From the NCBI GenBank assembly GCA_029378245.1, contig JARKIF010000052.1, positions 248,001 to 312,000 of the forward strand: a stretch of 64,000 nucleotides of DNA, given 5' to 3'. The position numbers were made by a program, and so were the translations under genes. This DNA comes from Roridomyces roridus. Taxonomy: Eukaryota > Basidiomycota > Agaricomycetes > Agaricales > Mycenaceae. Positions within the stretch are counted from its first letter, which is position 1. Each line of letters starts with the position of its first letter. Positions 32,315 through 43,151 of this stretch are shown one piece after another. Under the pieces are notes generated by a model, which worked only from the letters and a program-made list of their open reading frames with translations, had not been told where the DNA came from and ran no database searches.

Positions 32315-34568
32315 CTACTCCATTTTCGAGAACCAAACTTCTGCACGCTCTCGGACAGTTGCGCCCTGAAGAGGTTCAGCCCCTTGCCCGGGACCCCACA
32401 CACCAATGAGCGCAAATCCAACATCTTCTCCGTCGACTTCAAACTCGGCCTCGAACTGGCCCGTCTTCCTTACCCAGGGCGCATCACCGTCTAGCTGCAA
32501 GGACTTTCGGTTCCAGCTTCCCAACGCATACAAAGGCAGATACTCACAACATTCAGCACGGTCGCATTGAACTTATCGCCCTCATAATGCGACAACAGCA
32601 AGTGGTTGGACGCCGTTGCGTCGTGTCTCGCAATCAACATGGGAACCGTGGCAGAGTCGAGCACGGTGGGCAACAGATCTCCGAATGTCTGAGAGATATC
32701 AGTGCAAGAGGAGCCACTAGTGGCGTTATGCCAAAAGAGACAAAAGTCGCGGCTGCGGTATCCTGCGTTGTGGTATTTTCCAGCGAGCGCGGTGTAAGGG
32801 ACCGAGGGAGGTGTAGCATTTTCTGGACGGGGAATGGAAGGCGGCGGAGCTGCCGCAGCTACTTGCTCTCGATACCTGCGTTTATGTTATTATGATTGAG
32901 GAATACATATAAATATTCTGACGACAAACCGTGCGGTCCAATCAATGTATGGATGGAGAGAAAGGACTTCGTCGACGATGCGGTACTTGATAGATTCCCT
33001 GATGAATGTTCCGAGCTCTTCGTCATTCGTCAAGACGGTGACGCCAAAGTTTTCCGATGGGAATCGAGCGACTTGACTCTTGAACCCTTGGGCATGTCCG
33101 TAAAGAGATTACAGATGAAAACGAGAAACTGCAGACCTGGGATCGAGCCTCCGTGCTGAAATAAATGAAGCATCAAACGAACAGTGTGGCCAAGGATGCC
33201 TTACCTCGATCATTTCTGCGACGGTGAATGAGAATCATACCAGTCGTGCCGCGGAAAACTGACCGAATCCTCTGTAGGTACCACACATCTGCCCACCGCC
33301 ATATACCACAGGCGAAAGTTCAGGATACCGCCTGTTCGAGATGAGGAAGGAAAACTGGCCAATGATGACGACTCACGCAATAGGCTTATATACAGTCACC
33401 CCAGTCGCAACTTTCTGAATCACACTGGCCGGAATGACACTCTCGTTGGCTTGATTGGTTCCCTCCCGCAAGAGCGCTTGCAGCCAGATGGCCTGTAGGT
33501 CCATGTGAGCATGGGGGAGAACTGAGCACAAAAGCATACCATATCGTGTGCGCTAGAGATGACTCCGCCAGCGCCCGAGATCACTAGACGACAATGAGTA
33601 TCAGCTCGAGTAACGAAGGTACTCCTCACTGTGCGTGCTACGTATACTTTGATCCCAGAAAGGAAGGACTCGGACGTTGCCTTGGTCGAAAGGATCGTCA
33701 GTCAAGTTGGCGTCCTGCCTCGTGAACCCGTCGGCCAATCTGCCAGTCGCGACTGCGTCGTCATAAAAATATGTGGTAGCATTCAATCCAAAGGGCGCGA
33801 AGATATTGTCGTGGACGTATTGCTCGAACGGGATGTCCACCAGCGTCTTTGAGAACGACGAGAGGACTGTATACATGTGGTTGTTGTACTGCGTCTGTTC
33901 CCGGAAGCCTGCAGACGGTCGTAGATATTGAAGTCGAGCAATCTGGATGCGAGGTTAACAGACAGACGCACGGGCAAAAAAAAACCGACAATATCTTCAA
34001 CTCCGTCCTCCCAACCCTCTATGAGATCATGCAGCGGAAGTCCAGTACGGTGGCTCATAATATCGACGATCGTGCTTTCGCTCGTCGCAACCGGATCCGC
34101 AAGCTTCCACCCAGGAACGATAGATGCGACTTTCGAATTCCACGAAATCCTGGGCGACAGCGTCTCGTTGGAAATCAAAAGCCCCGTAGCCAGCACATCA
34201 AAAAGCTAGGCAGCGTTTTCAGAACCTAGAAAACTGTGAGGTGTACCACAACGCACCTTGGAATTCGATCCAAGAGAAAAGAGTGTATGCTCATCGACTT
34301 TGTCTCCAGCACCAGTAGCGTTCCCATACCCTTTGCTCTCGAGTTTCCATGTCCCCGAAGCGGTCTTGCGCGCCACCGCCACTCCAGCGCCCCCAGGTGC
34401 CTTGAACTCTGCCAAGATCTCTTGGATGGCTGCATCCAACCCGGCATTGAGTATCGGGGCCTCTTCGTCCAAGGAGATGGAGGAGAATGCCTGCTGTTGC
34501 TGTCCCAACACAGCTGCCAGGCTTGCGGCAGGAAGGACGCAGAAAGACAGGAAGCCTGCTAGATGCAT
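32315..34568 (-). CDS. secreted beta-lactamase-like serine hydrolase, copy A
   Basis: A signal peptide (M-H-L-A-G-F-L-S-F-C-V-L-P-A-A-S-L-A) opens the protein. The beta-lactamase/transpeptidase fold shows S-x-x-K in G-S-N-S-K at the end of exon 1, Y-x-N in Q-Y-N-N-H-M-Y, and H-G-G late in the domain. A beta-strand C-terminal domain ends E-R-A-E-V-W-F-S-K-M-E. About ten short exons are needed; exon 1 is 34568-34258. The enzyme would act outside the cell on an ester, amide or peptide substrate that cannot be named here. Catalytic motifs are intact in this copy. Confidence 0.8.
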
Positions 34569-34660
34569 GTTGCTGGGAGGCCAGACAAAGGCCAGAACGA
34601 GACAGTCCGCAGCTATAAGTGGTATCAGGTGGTATCTCAGCGTGCGCGCAGCAACCCCTT

Positions 34661-35525
34661 CACGCTTCCCATCATATCCTTGAATTATTCACACGCAAGA
34701 TTGGCGCAATTATCCGTTCTTTAACGAGATGTCTCTCGATTCTTTGGACTCTGTTTGGTTCCGTCTCCATTTGTGTAATCCCGTTTTGTTTCCCTGCCTC
34801 ATTTTGGCCTCGACTCACTGCCTTCTCTACAGCTCTCTCATGAATTTCTCTCACGAGCGCCAAATTCTCCTTCCATTCCCAGATCGAAACACAGTTCAAC
34901 AGCTTTCTAAGCCATGCGTCGCCGGCTCGACAAAACGCGTACATGCCGAGCGCTTCGCCTCGCTGTTGAACCTGGGAAAAGTATGCCAAGTCGAGTTCCC
35001 TCTGCTCTGTCGACAGCTCTCATGATATCATTTGTACAGCCTACTCCCTAATCCTTGACTGACAATCAACCCGGCGAGAACGCGCGTCTTCGGGCTCCGC
35101 TGTTCTTCACAGCAACGACGACGGATCTTCTCGGGGCGCGGGCGCCGCCGTGGCTACGTATGCGCTCGGCAGCCCATATAAACCTCAAGACCTGAATTGA
35201 TCTCCACCCACCAAGTATTCCTTTCCTCTCTTCCTCCCACCGTCTCGGCTCAAATCCGAAGATGCCCTGTACCTATTGAAAAACACTCGCTCAACGATCA
35301 TCCTGCCGGGCCCTCGTCCCTACCTATCGGTCGCGGCGGCGGCTATTGGCTGGTCGACAGAATGCTCTTGGATCCCTCACACTGGACTGGGACTATGCTG
35401 CCGGCAATACTGTCGTTTTTCCGATTGGGTCCCAACGTCGGCTCTGAGTCTCCCTGACGCCGGCCCTCTCCTCCTCGCCGGCTGGCCTCAAACGAATGTG
35501 CAAACTTCTCTCTCCTCACCTCGAA
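34661..35525. other. spacer between hydrolase copies
   Basis: A 105-codon minus-strand frame (34672-34989) has no recognisable family and no splice context. Nothing else is supported. Confidence 0.4.
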
Positions 35526-35716
35526 CTGGCCCGTCTTCCTTACCCAGGGCGCATCAGCGTCTACCTGCAACGGATTTTCAGTTCAAGCTTCTCAACGCAT
35601 ACAGAGGCAGACACTCACAACATTCAGCACGGTCGCATTGAACTTATCGCCCTCATAATGCGACAACAGCAAGTGGTTGCCCGCCCCTGTATCGTGTCTC
35701 GCAATCAAAGTGGGAA

Positions 35717-35724
35717 CCGCAGAG
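35717..35724. repeat. 8-bp target duplication CCGCAGAG (left)
   Basis: Repeated exactly at 36363-36370 on the other side of the MITE. Confidence 0.85.
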
Positions 35725-36362
35725 TAGTGTGTAGCACGAATATATATTCGCGAATATGAATATTCGTCAAACTTTGAAAACTGATATTCGCATTCGCACG
35801 AATATTGATGGCGAATATTCGTGTATTAGTAAGCAATATTCGCGAATATTCGTGAGTGGCGATTATTCAGATTCAACACCTCTGAATACTCATTTAAAGT
35901 GGGTGGTTGCAAGCTATTTGCAGGTAAAGTGCTATATCAGCTTCAGGCAGCAGTGTGGGTAGTCTGAGATGTCCTTCCAGCAAGTGCCCAGTGGTGGTAG
36001 CTCACAATGGGAATCAAATCTTGACAGATTGACAGAAGGGCATGCCAAAATAGACGGATCACTGGGTAAGTGTCATTGTGCATGAAATATGCTATTGACT
36101 GATGTGTGTGCAGAGAACAAGCCGATTTGGCCGAATGATGCCGAATGATGCCGACGGATCAATCTTCCAAACTGAGCTCTGATATCACGTTGATCAAGTC
36201 AGGATTAGCCGACGAATATTCGCGAATATCAACTTTTCCAAAACCTGATATTCGCATTCGCGCGAATAGCACAGCCACAGCCATTCACGAGTACGAATAT
36301 TCGTTATTCGCGAATACACAGCCACGAATATTCGTGACATTCGCCATTCGTGCTACACCCTA
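35725..36362. mobile_element. hAT-type MITE
   Basis: The 638-bp element has terminal inverted repeats TAGTGTGTAGCACGAAT on the left and, on the complementary strand, TAGGGTGTAGCACGAAT on the right, plus an 8-bp target duplication. The TAGNG terminus and 8-bp duplication point to the hAT superfamily. Both subterminal regions are packed with CGAATATTCG-type palindromes, likely transposase-binding sites. No transposase is encoded. It interrupts the hydrolase copy at 35526-38276. Confidence 0.85.
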
Positions 36363-36370
36363 CCGCAGAG
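36363..36370. repeat. 8-bp target duplication CCGCAGAG (right)
   Basis: Identical to 35717-35724. Confidence 0.85.
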
Positions 36371-38276
36371 TCGAGCACGGTCGGCAAGAGATCTCCAAAT
36401 GTCTGAGAGATATCAGTGCAAGAGGAACCATGAGTGGCGTTAGGCCAAAAGAGACAAAAGTCGAGGCTGCGGTATCCTGCATTGTGGTATTTTCCAGCGA
36501 GCGCGGTGTAAGGGACCGAGGGAGGTGCAGCGTTTTTGGAACGGGGAAGCGAAGGCGGTGGGGCTGCCGCGGCTACTTGCTCTCGATACCTGCGTATATG
36601 TTAATCAAGGACTACATAAAAATATTCTGACGACAAACCGTGCGGTCCAATCAATGTATGGATGGAGGGAAAGGACTTCGTCGACGATGCGGTACTTGAT
36701 AGATTCCCTGATGGATGCTCCGTGCTCCTCGTCATTCGTCAGGACGGCGACACCAAAGTTTTCTGATGGGAATCGAGCGACTTGACTTTTGAAGCCTTGG
36801 GCATGTCAGTAAGGAGATTGAAGATGAAGATGACAAACTCCAGACCTGGGGCCGAGCCTCCGTGCTGAAATAAATGAGGCATTGAACGAACAGTGTGGCC
36901 ACGAAGACCTTACCTCGATTATTTCTGCCACAATGAACGAGAATCACACCAGTCGCGCCGCGGAAAACTCACCGAATCCTCTGTACGTACCACGCAGCTG
37001 CCCACCGCCATACACCCCAGGCGAAAGTTCAGGATACCGCCTGTTCGAGATGAGGAAGGAAAACTGGCTAAGGACGATGACTCACGCAATAGGGAAATAC
37101 ACAGTCACCCCAGTGGCAACTTTCTGAATCACACTGGCCGGGATGACAGTCTCGTTTGCTTGATTGGTTCCCTCCTGCAAGAGCGCTTGCAGCCAGATCG
37201 CCTGCGAATGTATGTGAGCATGAACGCAAGAGAGGTAGAAGTACAAAAGCATACCATGTCGTGCGCACTAGAGATTACTCCACCAGCCCCCGAGATGGCT
37301 AGACGAGAATGAGTGTCGAGTCGAGTAGTGAGAGAAGGTAAATCTGCACCGTGCGTGCTACTTTGATCCCAGTAAGGAAGGACTCGGACTGTGCCTTGGT
37401 CGAAAGGATCGTGGGTCAAGTTGGCGTCTTGCCTGGTGAATGTGTCGGCCAATCTGCCTGTCGCAACTGCGTCGCCATAAAAGTAGGTGGTGGCATTCAA
37501 GCCAAAAGGTCTGAAGATATTGTCGTGGACGTATTGCTCAAACGGGGTATCCACCAGCGTCTTTGGGAACGACGAGAGGACTGTATACATGTGGTTGTTG
37601 TATTGCGCCAGTTCCCGGAAGCCTGCAGACGGTCGTAGATATTGAAGTCGAGCAATCTGGATGCGAGGTTAAAGACAGACGGAGGGGCGGAGAAAAAACT
37701 GACAATATCCTCAACTCCGTCCTCCCAACCCTCCATGAGATCATGCCGCGGAAGTCCAGTACGGTGGCTCATAATGTCGACGATCGTGCTCTCGCTCGTG
37801 GCCACCGGATCCGCAAGCTTCCACCCAGGAACGATGGACGCGATTTTCGAGGTCCACGAAATCCTGGGCGACAGCGTCTCGTTGGAAATCAAAAGCCCCG
37901 TAGCCAATACATCGAAAAGCTAGGCAGCGTGTTCAGAACCTAGGAAACTGTGAAGTGTACTACAACGCACCTTGGAATTCGATCCAATAGAAAAGAGTGT
38001 ATGCTCATCGACTTTGTCTCCAGCACCAGTAGCGTTCCCATACCCTTTGCTTTCGAGTCTCCAAGTCCCCGCAGCGTTCTTGCGCGCCACCGCCACTCCA
38101 GCGCCCCCAGGTGACTTGAATTCTGCCAAGATCTCTTGGATGGCTGCGTCCAGCCCGGCATTGAGTATCGGGGCCTCTTCGTCCAGGGAGTTGGAAGAAA
38201 ATGGTTGCTGTCCAAGTGATACTGCAAGGCTTGCGGCGAGAAGTGCGCAGAAAGCCAGGAAGCCTGTTAGATGCAT

Positions 38277-38973
38277 TTTGCTGGGAGGGCAGAATGAGAT
38301 AGTCCGCAGCTAAAAATGGTATCTCAGCTCCCTTTAACAGTCTCGCCGCCCATGATGTTGCAATTACGTAGATGTCAGCTGTGTCGAGATCTTCCATGTT
38401 GAAATTTCTGGAACCAACCTCCGTGATCCTGGCAAACTTCCTCCCTCGACTCCAGCTTGCCTGGAGTCGACACCCCATACGCCGTTGAGGGCGAACCCCA
38501 GCCTGTCCTCAGTCCGAGGACGCAAATTGAGCCTCGAAGCCCTCAATCTTCTTCGCCAAAAGCCGTCGTTGGTTGGCTGAATCCGATGGCGAAAAGAGTA
38601 TCCTCGCAACAGCACTTCCAAGATTGAGACGTGAATTGAATATTGAGGATTGAGCTTCGCAAAGGAAGGGATTTTTATGCCGAATGAGGCTCTGCTGCGT
38701 AGACTGTCGCGGCCCAACACAAAGTGCAAAATGGCACAGTCCAAGAAAAAAAGAGTTTACCAACGCGTGTACGATGACAGATCGGCGTCAGGTGCGGGGC
38801 TTTCAATTTTTTTCTGCGCCCACATATATGGAGTAGCGGTGAGGACACTGGAGTCGTCCACATGCGTAAGCTTGCGCACCGGACATCGCGGTGAAGAAGA
38901 AAGAGTTGAGCGTGGGAACTTTCTACCGCATCAAGACCTGTCAACTCCGTCGTGGCTTTCGTGTTGTCCCGCC
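38277..38973. other. spacer before the MOB gene
   Basis: 38395-38465 resembles the sequence near 30590-30640 in the duplication arm (TTGAAATTTCTGGAACCAA), so the arm sequence has been partly copied here. No gene is seen. Confidence 0.4.
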
Positions 38974-40925
38974 ATGGCTCAAGTGCAGCGGCCCCTTCGA
39001 GGCTCGCGCATCTCCACCTTCTACCCCGTCAAGAACCTGCCGTCCCTCTCTTCCCTCGACAGCGCCTTCCAGCTGCAAGAGTACATCTCGTTGCTCATCC
39101 GCCTCGACGTGCACGACGTTGACGCGATCGTGTCTGTCCCTGGCCGCGGGAAGCAAAAAGAGAAGGAGAAGGAAGGAGACGCTGGCGACGATGGGAAGAA
39201 GACAGAGGTCACTGTGGATGAGGCCTGTTGGAAGTACGAGCAACTGCGGTGCGTCTGTATTACACGTCGTGGCGATTCATTCATCCAGCGCGTAACAGAC
39301 GACTGGCGCAGGACCTCTCGCACCCGCTCATCACGATGCTGCAGCAAGTCTGTACGCGTACGACTTGTCCTGAGATGAAGGCAGGCGAATGGCTGTATTT
39401 ATGTGTGGCTCACGGAAACGACGGGGCTATGGAGGTGCGTTGAGCGCGTCGTGATTTCGCTCAACTTGCCCTCAACCTTTACTGACACCATCTTGTCTAG
39501 CAATGCTGCGCCATTGACTACATCCTCCACACCCTCGACAGCGCAACCGCCCTTCTCAACTCGCCCCGTGCCTTCCCTTCAAGGTATGTTCTCTTTCCCA
39601 TTTCCCCGACCACCCATTCTCATATATCCAGACTCCAAATCCCACCCACCTCCCACCGTCATTTCTCCTCCCTCGCCCGACGGCTGGGCCGCATCTTTGC
39701 ACACGCATACTTTCACCACCGCGAGGAATTCGAGCAGGCCGAAGCCGAGAGCTCGCTCTACGCCCGCTTCCTCGCGCTCACTGAAAAATTCGATCTCGTG
39801 CCTGCAGATTTCCTCGTCATCCCGAGTCGGGCTGTTGGCAATGCAGAGAACAGTAGGACAGATCGCCGCATGAGCGTCGTCCCCCTCGCCGACGTACCGC
39901 CTCCGACTCTCCTCGGTGCTGCGTTGCACGTCGACGTACCACCGACTGTCCCAGTCTCCTCTTCAGAAGGTGCAGCTGGACGGGAGAAGAGCGCGAGCCC
40001 TGACGGGCGCACAGCTCCTAGGTATGGGCGTAGTCGAACGGACACGATGATGCTCGATACCGACAAGGACCGTTTCCCTCCTAGTCCTGCGAGCCCATCG
40101 AGTGCGGTGGAAGATGGGCCGCATGGGCTTGCAGCGGCTGTGGCTGAGATGAATCTCGCGGCGAATCAGGAACGCCAGCAGCAGGCGCACCCTGCGGTGG
40201 CCGATTCGCCTTCTGTTTCCCCTGCAAAGCCTGCGACGCCGCCGGTGGAGGAACCCGTGGAGGAGAGCGCCCCTCCCGCTCCTGCAGCTCTGGAGCCAGA
40301 GCAGGAGACGGATAAAGAGGACCCAGAGGCGCCGAGTCCCTTGACTGACGAGCTGGAGCACAAAGAGCAGCTCGCACCCTCGGAGGACGAAGGCCTGCAA
40401 GTGGTATCGCCCTCGTCGTCGACGGCACCGCAGTCTGAGACGCCCATCTTGACGGAGGTGGAGCAGGCTTCGCCTACGAGTCCTGCTGGGATTGTTCCTG
40501 TTGTGCCGCCGCCTGTTATCCATGTGGAGCCTGCGACGCCGCCTGCGGATGTTACGGAGAGTATGGAGGCTAAGATGATGATGGAGGAGGCGGTGGATAT
40601 GGAGATTGAGAAGATGGAGGCGGAGGGAGAGGCGGAGCAAGAGCAAGAGAAAGTGGAGGAGAGTAAGGAGGTGGAGACGGTTGGGCCTACCATGGTACCG
40701 GTGCCAGTGCCTATTCCCAGCGAGACCGCGGTGGAGGCAGAGGCAGAAGCGAAAGTGGAGGACCCCGTTGTCGCTGACGCACCTGCTGCTCCAGCTCCAG
40801 TTGACGTGAACCAGGAGGAGGTCGAGGTCGAAGCCACTTCTACGACCCAGGAGGAGGACTTGACGGAAAAGCTGATGTCGTCGGAGGGGAGCAGTGAGGG
40901 TGCTGAGGTCCAGCCAATGCCATGA
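38974..40925 (+). CDS. MOB/phocein family kinase-regulator protein
   Basis: Four exons (38974-39248, 39299-39434, 39501-39593, 39632-40925). The MOB core is clear: L-Q-E-Y-I-S, then C-P-E-M-K-A-G-E-W-L-Y-L-C-V-A-H-G, C-C-A-I-D-Y-I-L-H-T-L-D, F-P-S-R, and R-I-F-A-H-A-Y-F-H-H-R-E-E-F with the paired His of the zinc site, ending F-L-A-L-T-E-K-F-D-L-V-P-A-D-F-L. MOB proteins bind and activate NDR/LATS-type kinases or join the STRIPAK complex. This one has a long acidic, Pro-rich, probably disordered tail of over 300 residues beyond the usual MOB length. Confidence 0.87.
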
Positions 40926-41102
40926 GGCAGAGGCTTAAAATCTCCTTGATGTGAATACCGAGCTTGCTCGCAACGTGGATTACTTGTTACTTTGACGCTT
41001 AGCTTTTCATTCATTCATTCGTGTTCTATAGATTCGTTACTTCACATCCTTCAAATTGGTTTCTGTATTCCATGGTGTCTATGTCTACTGCACCTTCTAA
41101 AT

Positions 41103-42636
41103 CTAATCACTGTCGGTGAGTTTTGGATTAACCGCACTCCGTCGGACAAAGACGGGGTCTCCAACGCTAACGACGCCGGAGGCCTCAACTGGGACTGTGT
41201 ACATGCTGCATCATCTTTGTGAGTACACGACCCCCAATCACAGGAAGACCATCTCACCCAAAACAATACTTTGTCGGCGCGAGGCTGTCGACTTTACGAT
41301 ACTGCATCATGGCGTTATTGGGCATCTGCGGGTCGCGCGTGCCCGACTCGGTGTCTACGTTGGGGAACATGCAGCGCGGACAGCGGGCTGGGAGGAGGAA
41401 GGACTTGTTATCGCCTGTGATGATTTCCTGCCAATCGTCCTCGCCATAAGGCTCGTCGACGCCGCTTACGATGATATTTGGGCGGAAGCGTTCGATTAAG
41501 AGGCGTTTGGAGGTTGCCCAGGCTGCGTCGGGGGCTGAGGCGTCGGGGGCTGGGTCGCAGCCTTCTTTGAGGGGTGATTTGAGCTCGCCGCGGGCCATGG
41601 CGCGGACGTTGGCTTCGGCGTCGGAGAGGGAGGCGGTGGAGCAGAGGAGGAAGGGGCTTGCGTCGGGGAAGCGGACGGTTGAGCCGCCGGTGTAGGCGAG
41701 TGGGGAGGGGTCGAAGGGGATGTCTGGGTCGAGAGGGCGGGGGGCGGGGGTGTTCATCACGAGGAGAACGCGTCGGCCGATGTAGGAGGAGAGGATTTCA
41801 GATGGAGAGCCGTCATCGGAGAGTGAGGTGCTCTCGGCGATGTATCCTTCGCAGGAGTGCCCCCATAGGATGAACCCGCTGTATTTGTCCCATCCACTTA
41901 GAGTTTCTGGGCTGGGGTCCAGGGGAACACTGAAGGAGGGAGTGGAGGGGGAGTCGGGGAAGGTGACTTCCAGGACGCCGCCGTCAGGGGAAGATGGGTC
42001 GCGTTTGATTATGGGGAACACGCGCACCAACTGGATACACAGTCAGGCCAAAAAAAGGAGCAAAGTGAAGACGACCTTGATACCGCGATTATCGCGGGCA
42101 GACAGTTGCTTGTTCTTTTCGACGTCCACAACCATCCATTTCCTATCAAACTGAAAATTGTGAGAATGACTCGAGGATGAGAGGGGCACATACCTCGAAT
42201 CCCTCGTGGTCGTAAGATGAGCTGGTCAGGTCTATCCCTGCGCAACTCTGTATGATAGCAATGAAAGGGTACTCGAGAGTCCTTGGAGAAGGAAATATAC
42301 CTTGATAGGGTAGACTGAGGGCTCCTGGTCAAGATACATGCTTCCACGGGTGCATTCTGAACTCACCCATGATCCTGCTAATTCTAAGGTCCTTTCCATG
42401 GACGGTATCTGCCTTTCGGACCCATTTGGATAACTTTTACACTTTGAGTTTTCCGGCGTTTTGCGAGTAGCAGACTTTTTGCGCTCACATATTTGGAGAA
42501 AGTGGTCTGCGTGTCACGTTAGAAAAGGCCTCTGGGGGCGTAGATGCGCTACCTTGCGGGTCAGAATGTAGAGAGAGACAGCGCCAATGGCAAGCAGCAG
42601 GAGTGGCCGAGATGGGACATGATTGAGTCCCAGCAT
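41103..42636 (-). CDS. MARC-like MOSC-domain protein
   Basis: Exon 1 (42636-42553) encodes a 28-residue membrane anchor (P-L-L-L-L-A-I-G-A-V-S-L-Y-I-L). After introns the MOSC N-terminal motif V-Y-P-I-K-S-C-A-G-I is found near 42240-42315, then F-D-R-K-W-M-V-V-D. The C-terminal MOSC domain reads R-F-R-P-N-I-I-V-S-G-V and D-D-W-Q-E-I, with the Mo-ligand region R-C-P-R-C and Y-R. The last exon begins after a short intron in C-F-G-M-Y-T-V-P-V-E and ends V-G-D-P-V-F-V at a stop at 41103. Such proteins carry the molybdenum cofactor and reduce N-hydroxylated compounds at a membrane, often mitochondrial. The region 42350-42550 holds one or two small exons that could not be fixed. Confidence 0.8.
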
Positions 42637-43151
42637 GATGGTGATTGCCGCCCAAGGAGCTCTTTCGTTCATTCACCCAACATTATTCTCCTCATCGTCG
42701 ACGCCTTCTTCACTCCCGGAACCCACGTTTGGGCGACGTTGGAACGAGTCTCCAAGGAGAACAGGACTGTCTTACATGACATCGGGTGTGTCTACTTGAA
42801 CCCACATTCCATCCACACCTCGATTCTGATGTTTGTCAAGTCTCCATTCCTACCAGAGGTCGGAAATCAACGCCTATTGCCAGATATTCGCATGAGGATA
42901 AGTCTGCAATGTCTGGTCCGGTTGTGTGGCGCTCGTGCCAGTGCAAAACCCAGAGCTTTTTTCTCGCCCTCCCGCATTCCGTCCGCGCGGACCATGACTA
43001 CCCTCGTCCATTACGGTTGCGGGACCCTCGTCGATGGAATAACCTTCACATTGCGTTACTTCAGCAAAGCCGACCACGGATTTAAGCGGACCATCGGAAT
43101 TCCCATGGCCATCATTCCATTGTCCGCCATATTCCTTTCTTTCTTACCACC
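42637..43151. promoter_or_regulatory. divergent intergenic region
   Basis: 515 bp between the MARC-like gene (minus) and the F-box gene (plus). No gene or clear motif is seen; it must hold both promoters. Confidence 0.4.

Larger units (their letters stand above)
28470..34660. repeat. left arm of 6.2-kb inverted duplication
   Basis: The arm is inverted relative to 45910-52100. Each arm carries tRNA-like elements, a DUF1932-type dehydrogenase, an F-box gene and a beta-lactamase-like gene in mirrored order. Matching outer edges are the CAGACAAGGTGGC stretch near 28488 and 52050. Inner edges are the sequences upstream of the hydrolase starts. Confidence 0.85.
35526..38276 (-). pseudogene. beta-lactamase-like hydrolase, copy B, broken by MITE
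   Basis: This third relative of the hydrolase has a signal peptide, S-x-x-K (F-S-I-G-S-N-S-K) and Y-x-N regions like the other two and lies in tandem with copy A. Its late coding part is interrupted by a 638-bp MITE (35725-36362). Homology resumes beyond the insertion but stops at about 35526, so the last 40-45 codons are replaced by unrelated sequence. A functional product is unlikely, though a truncated secreted domain could still be made. Confidence 0.75.

Noticed and set aside
34672..34989. 105-codon minus-strand frame
   Set aside because: No recognisable domain, no splice partners; kept only as part of the spacer description.
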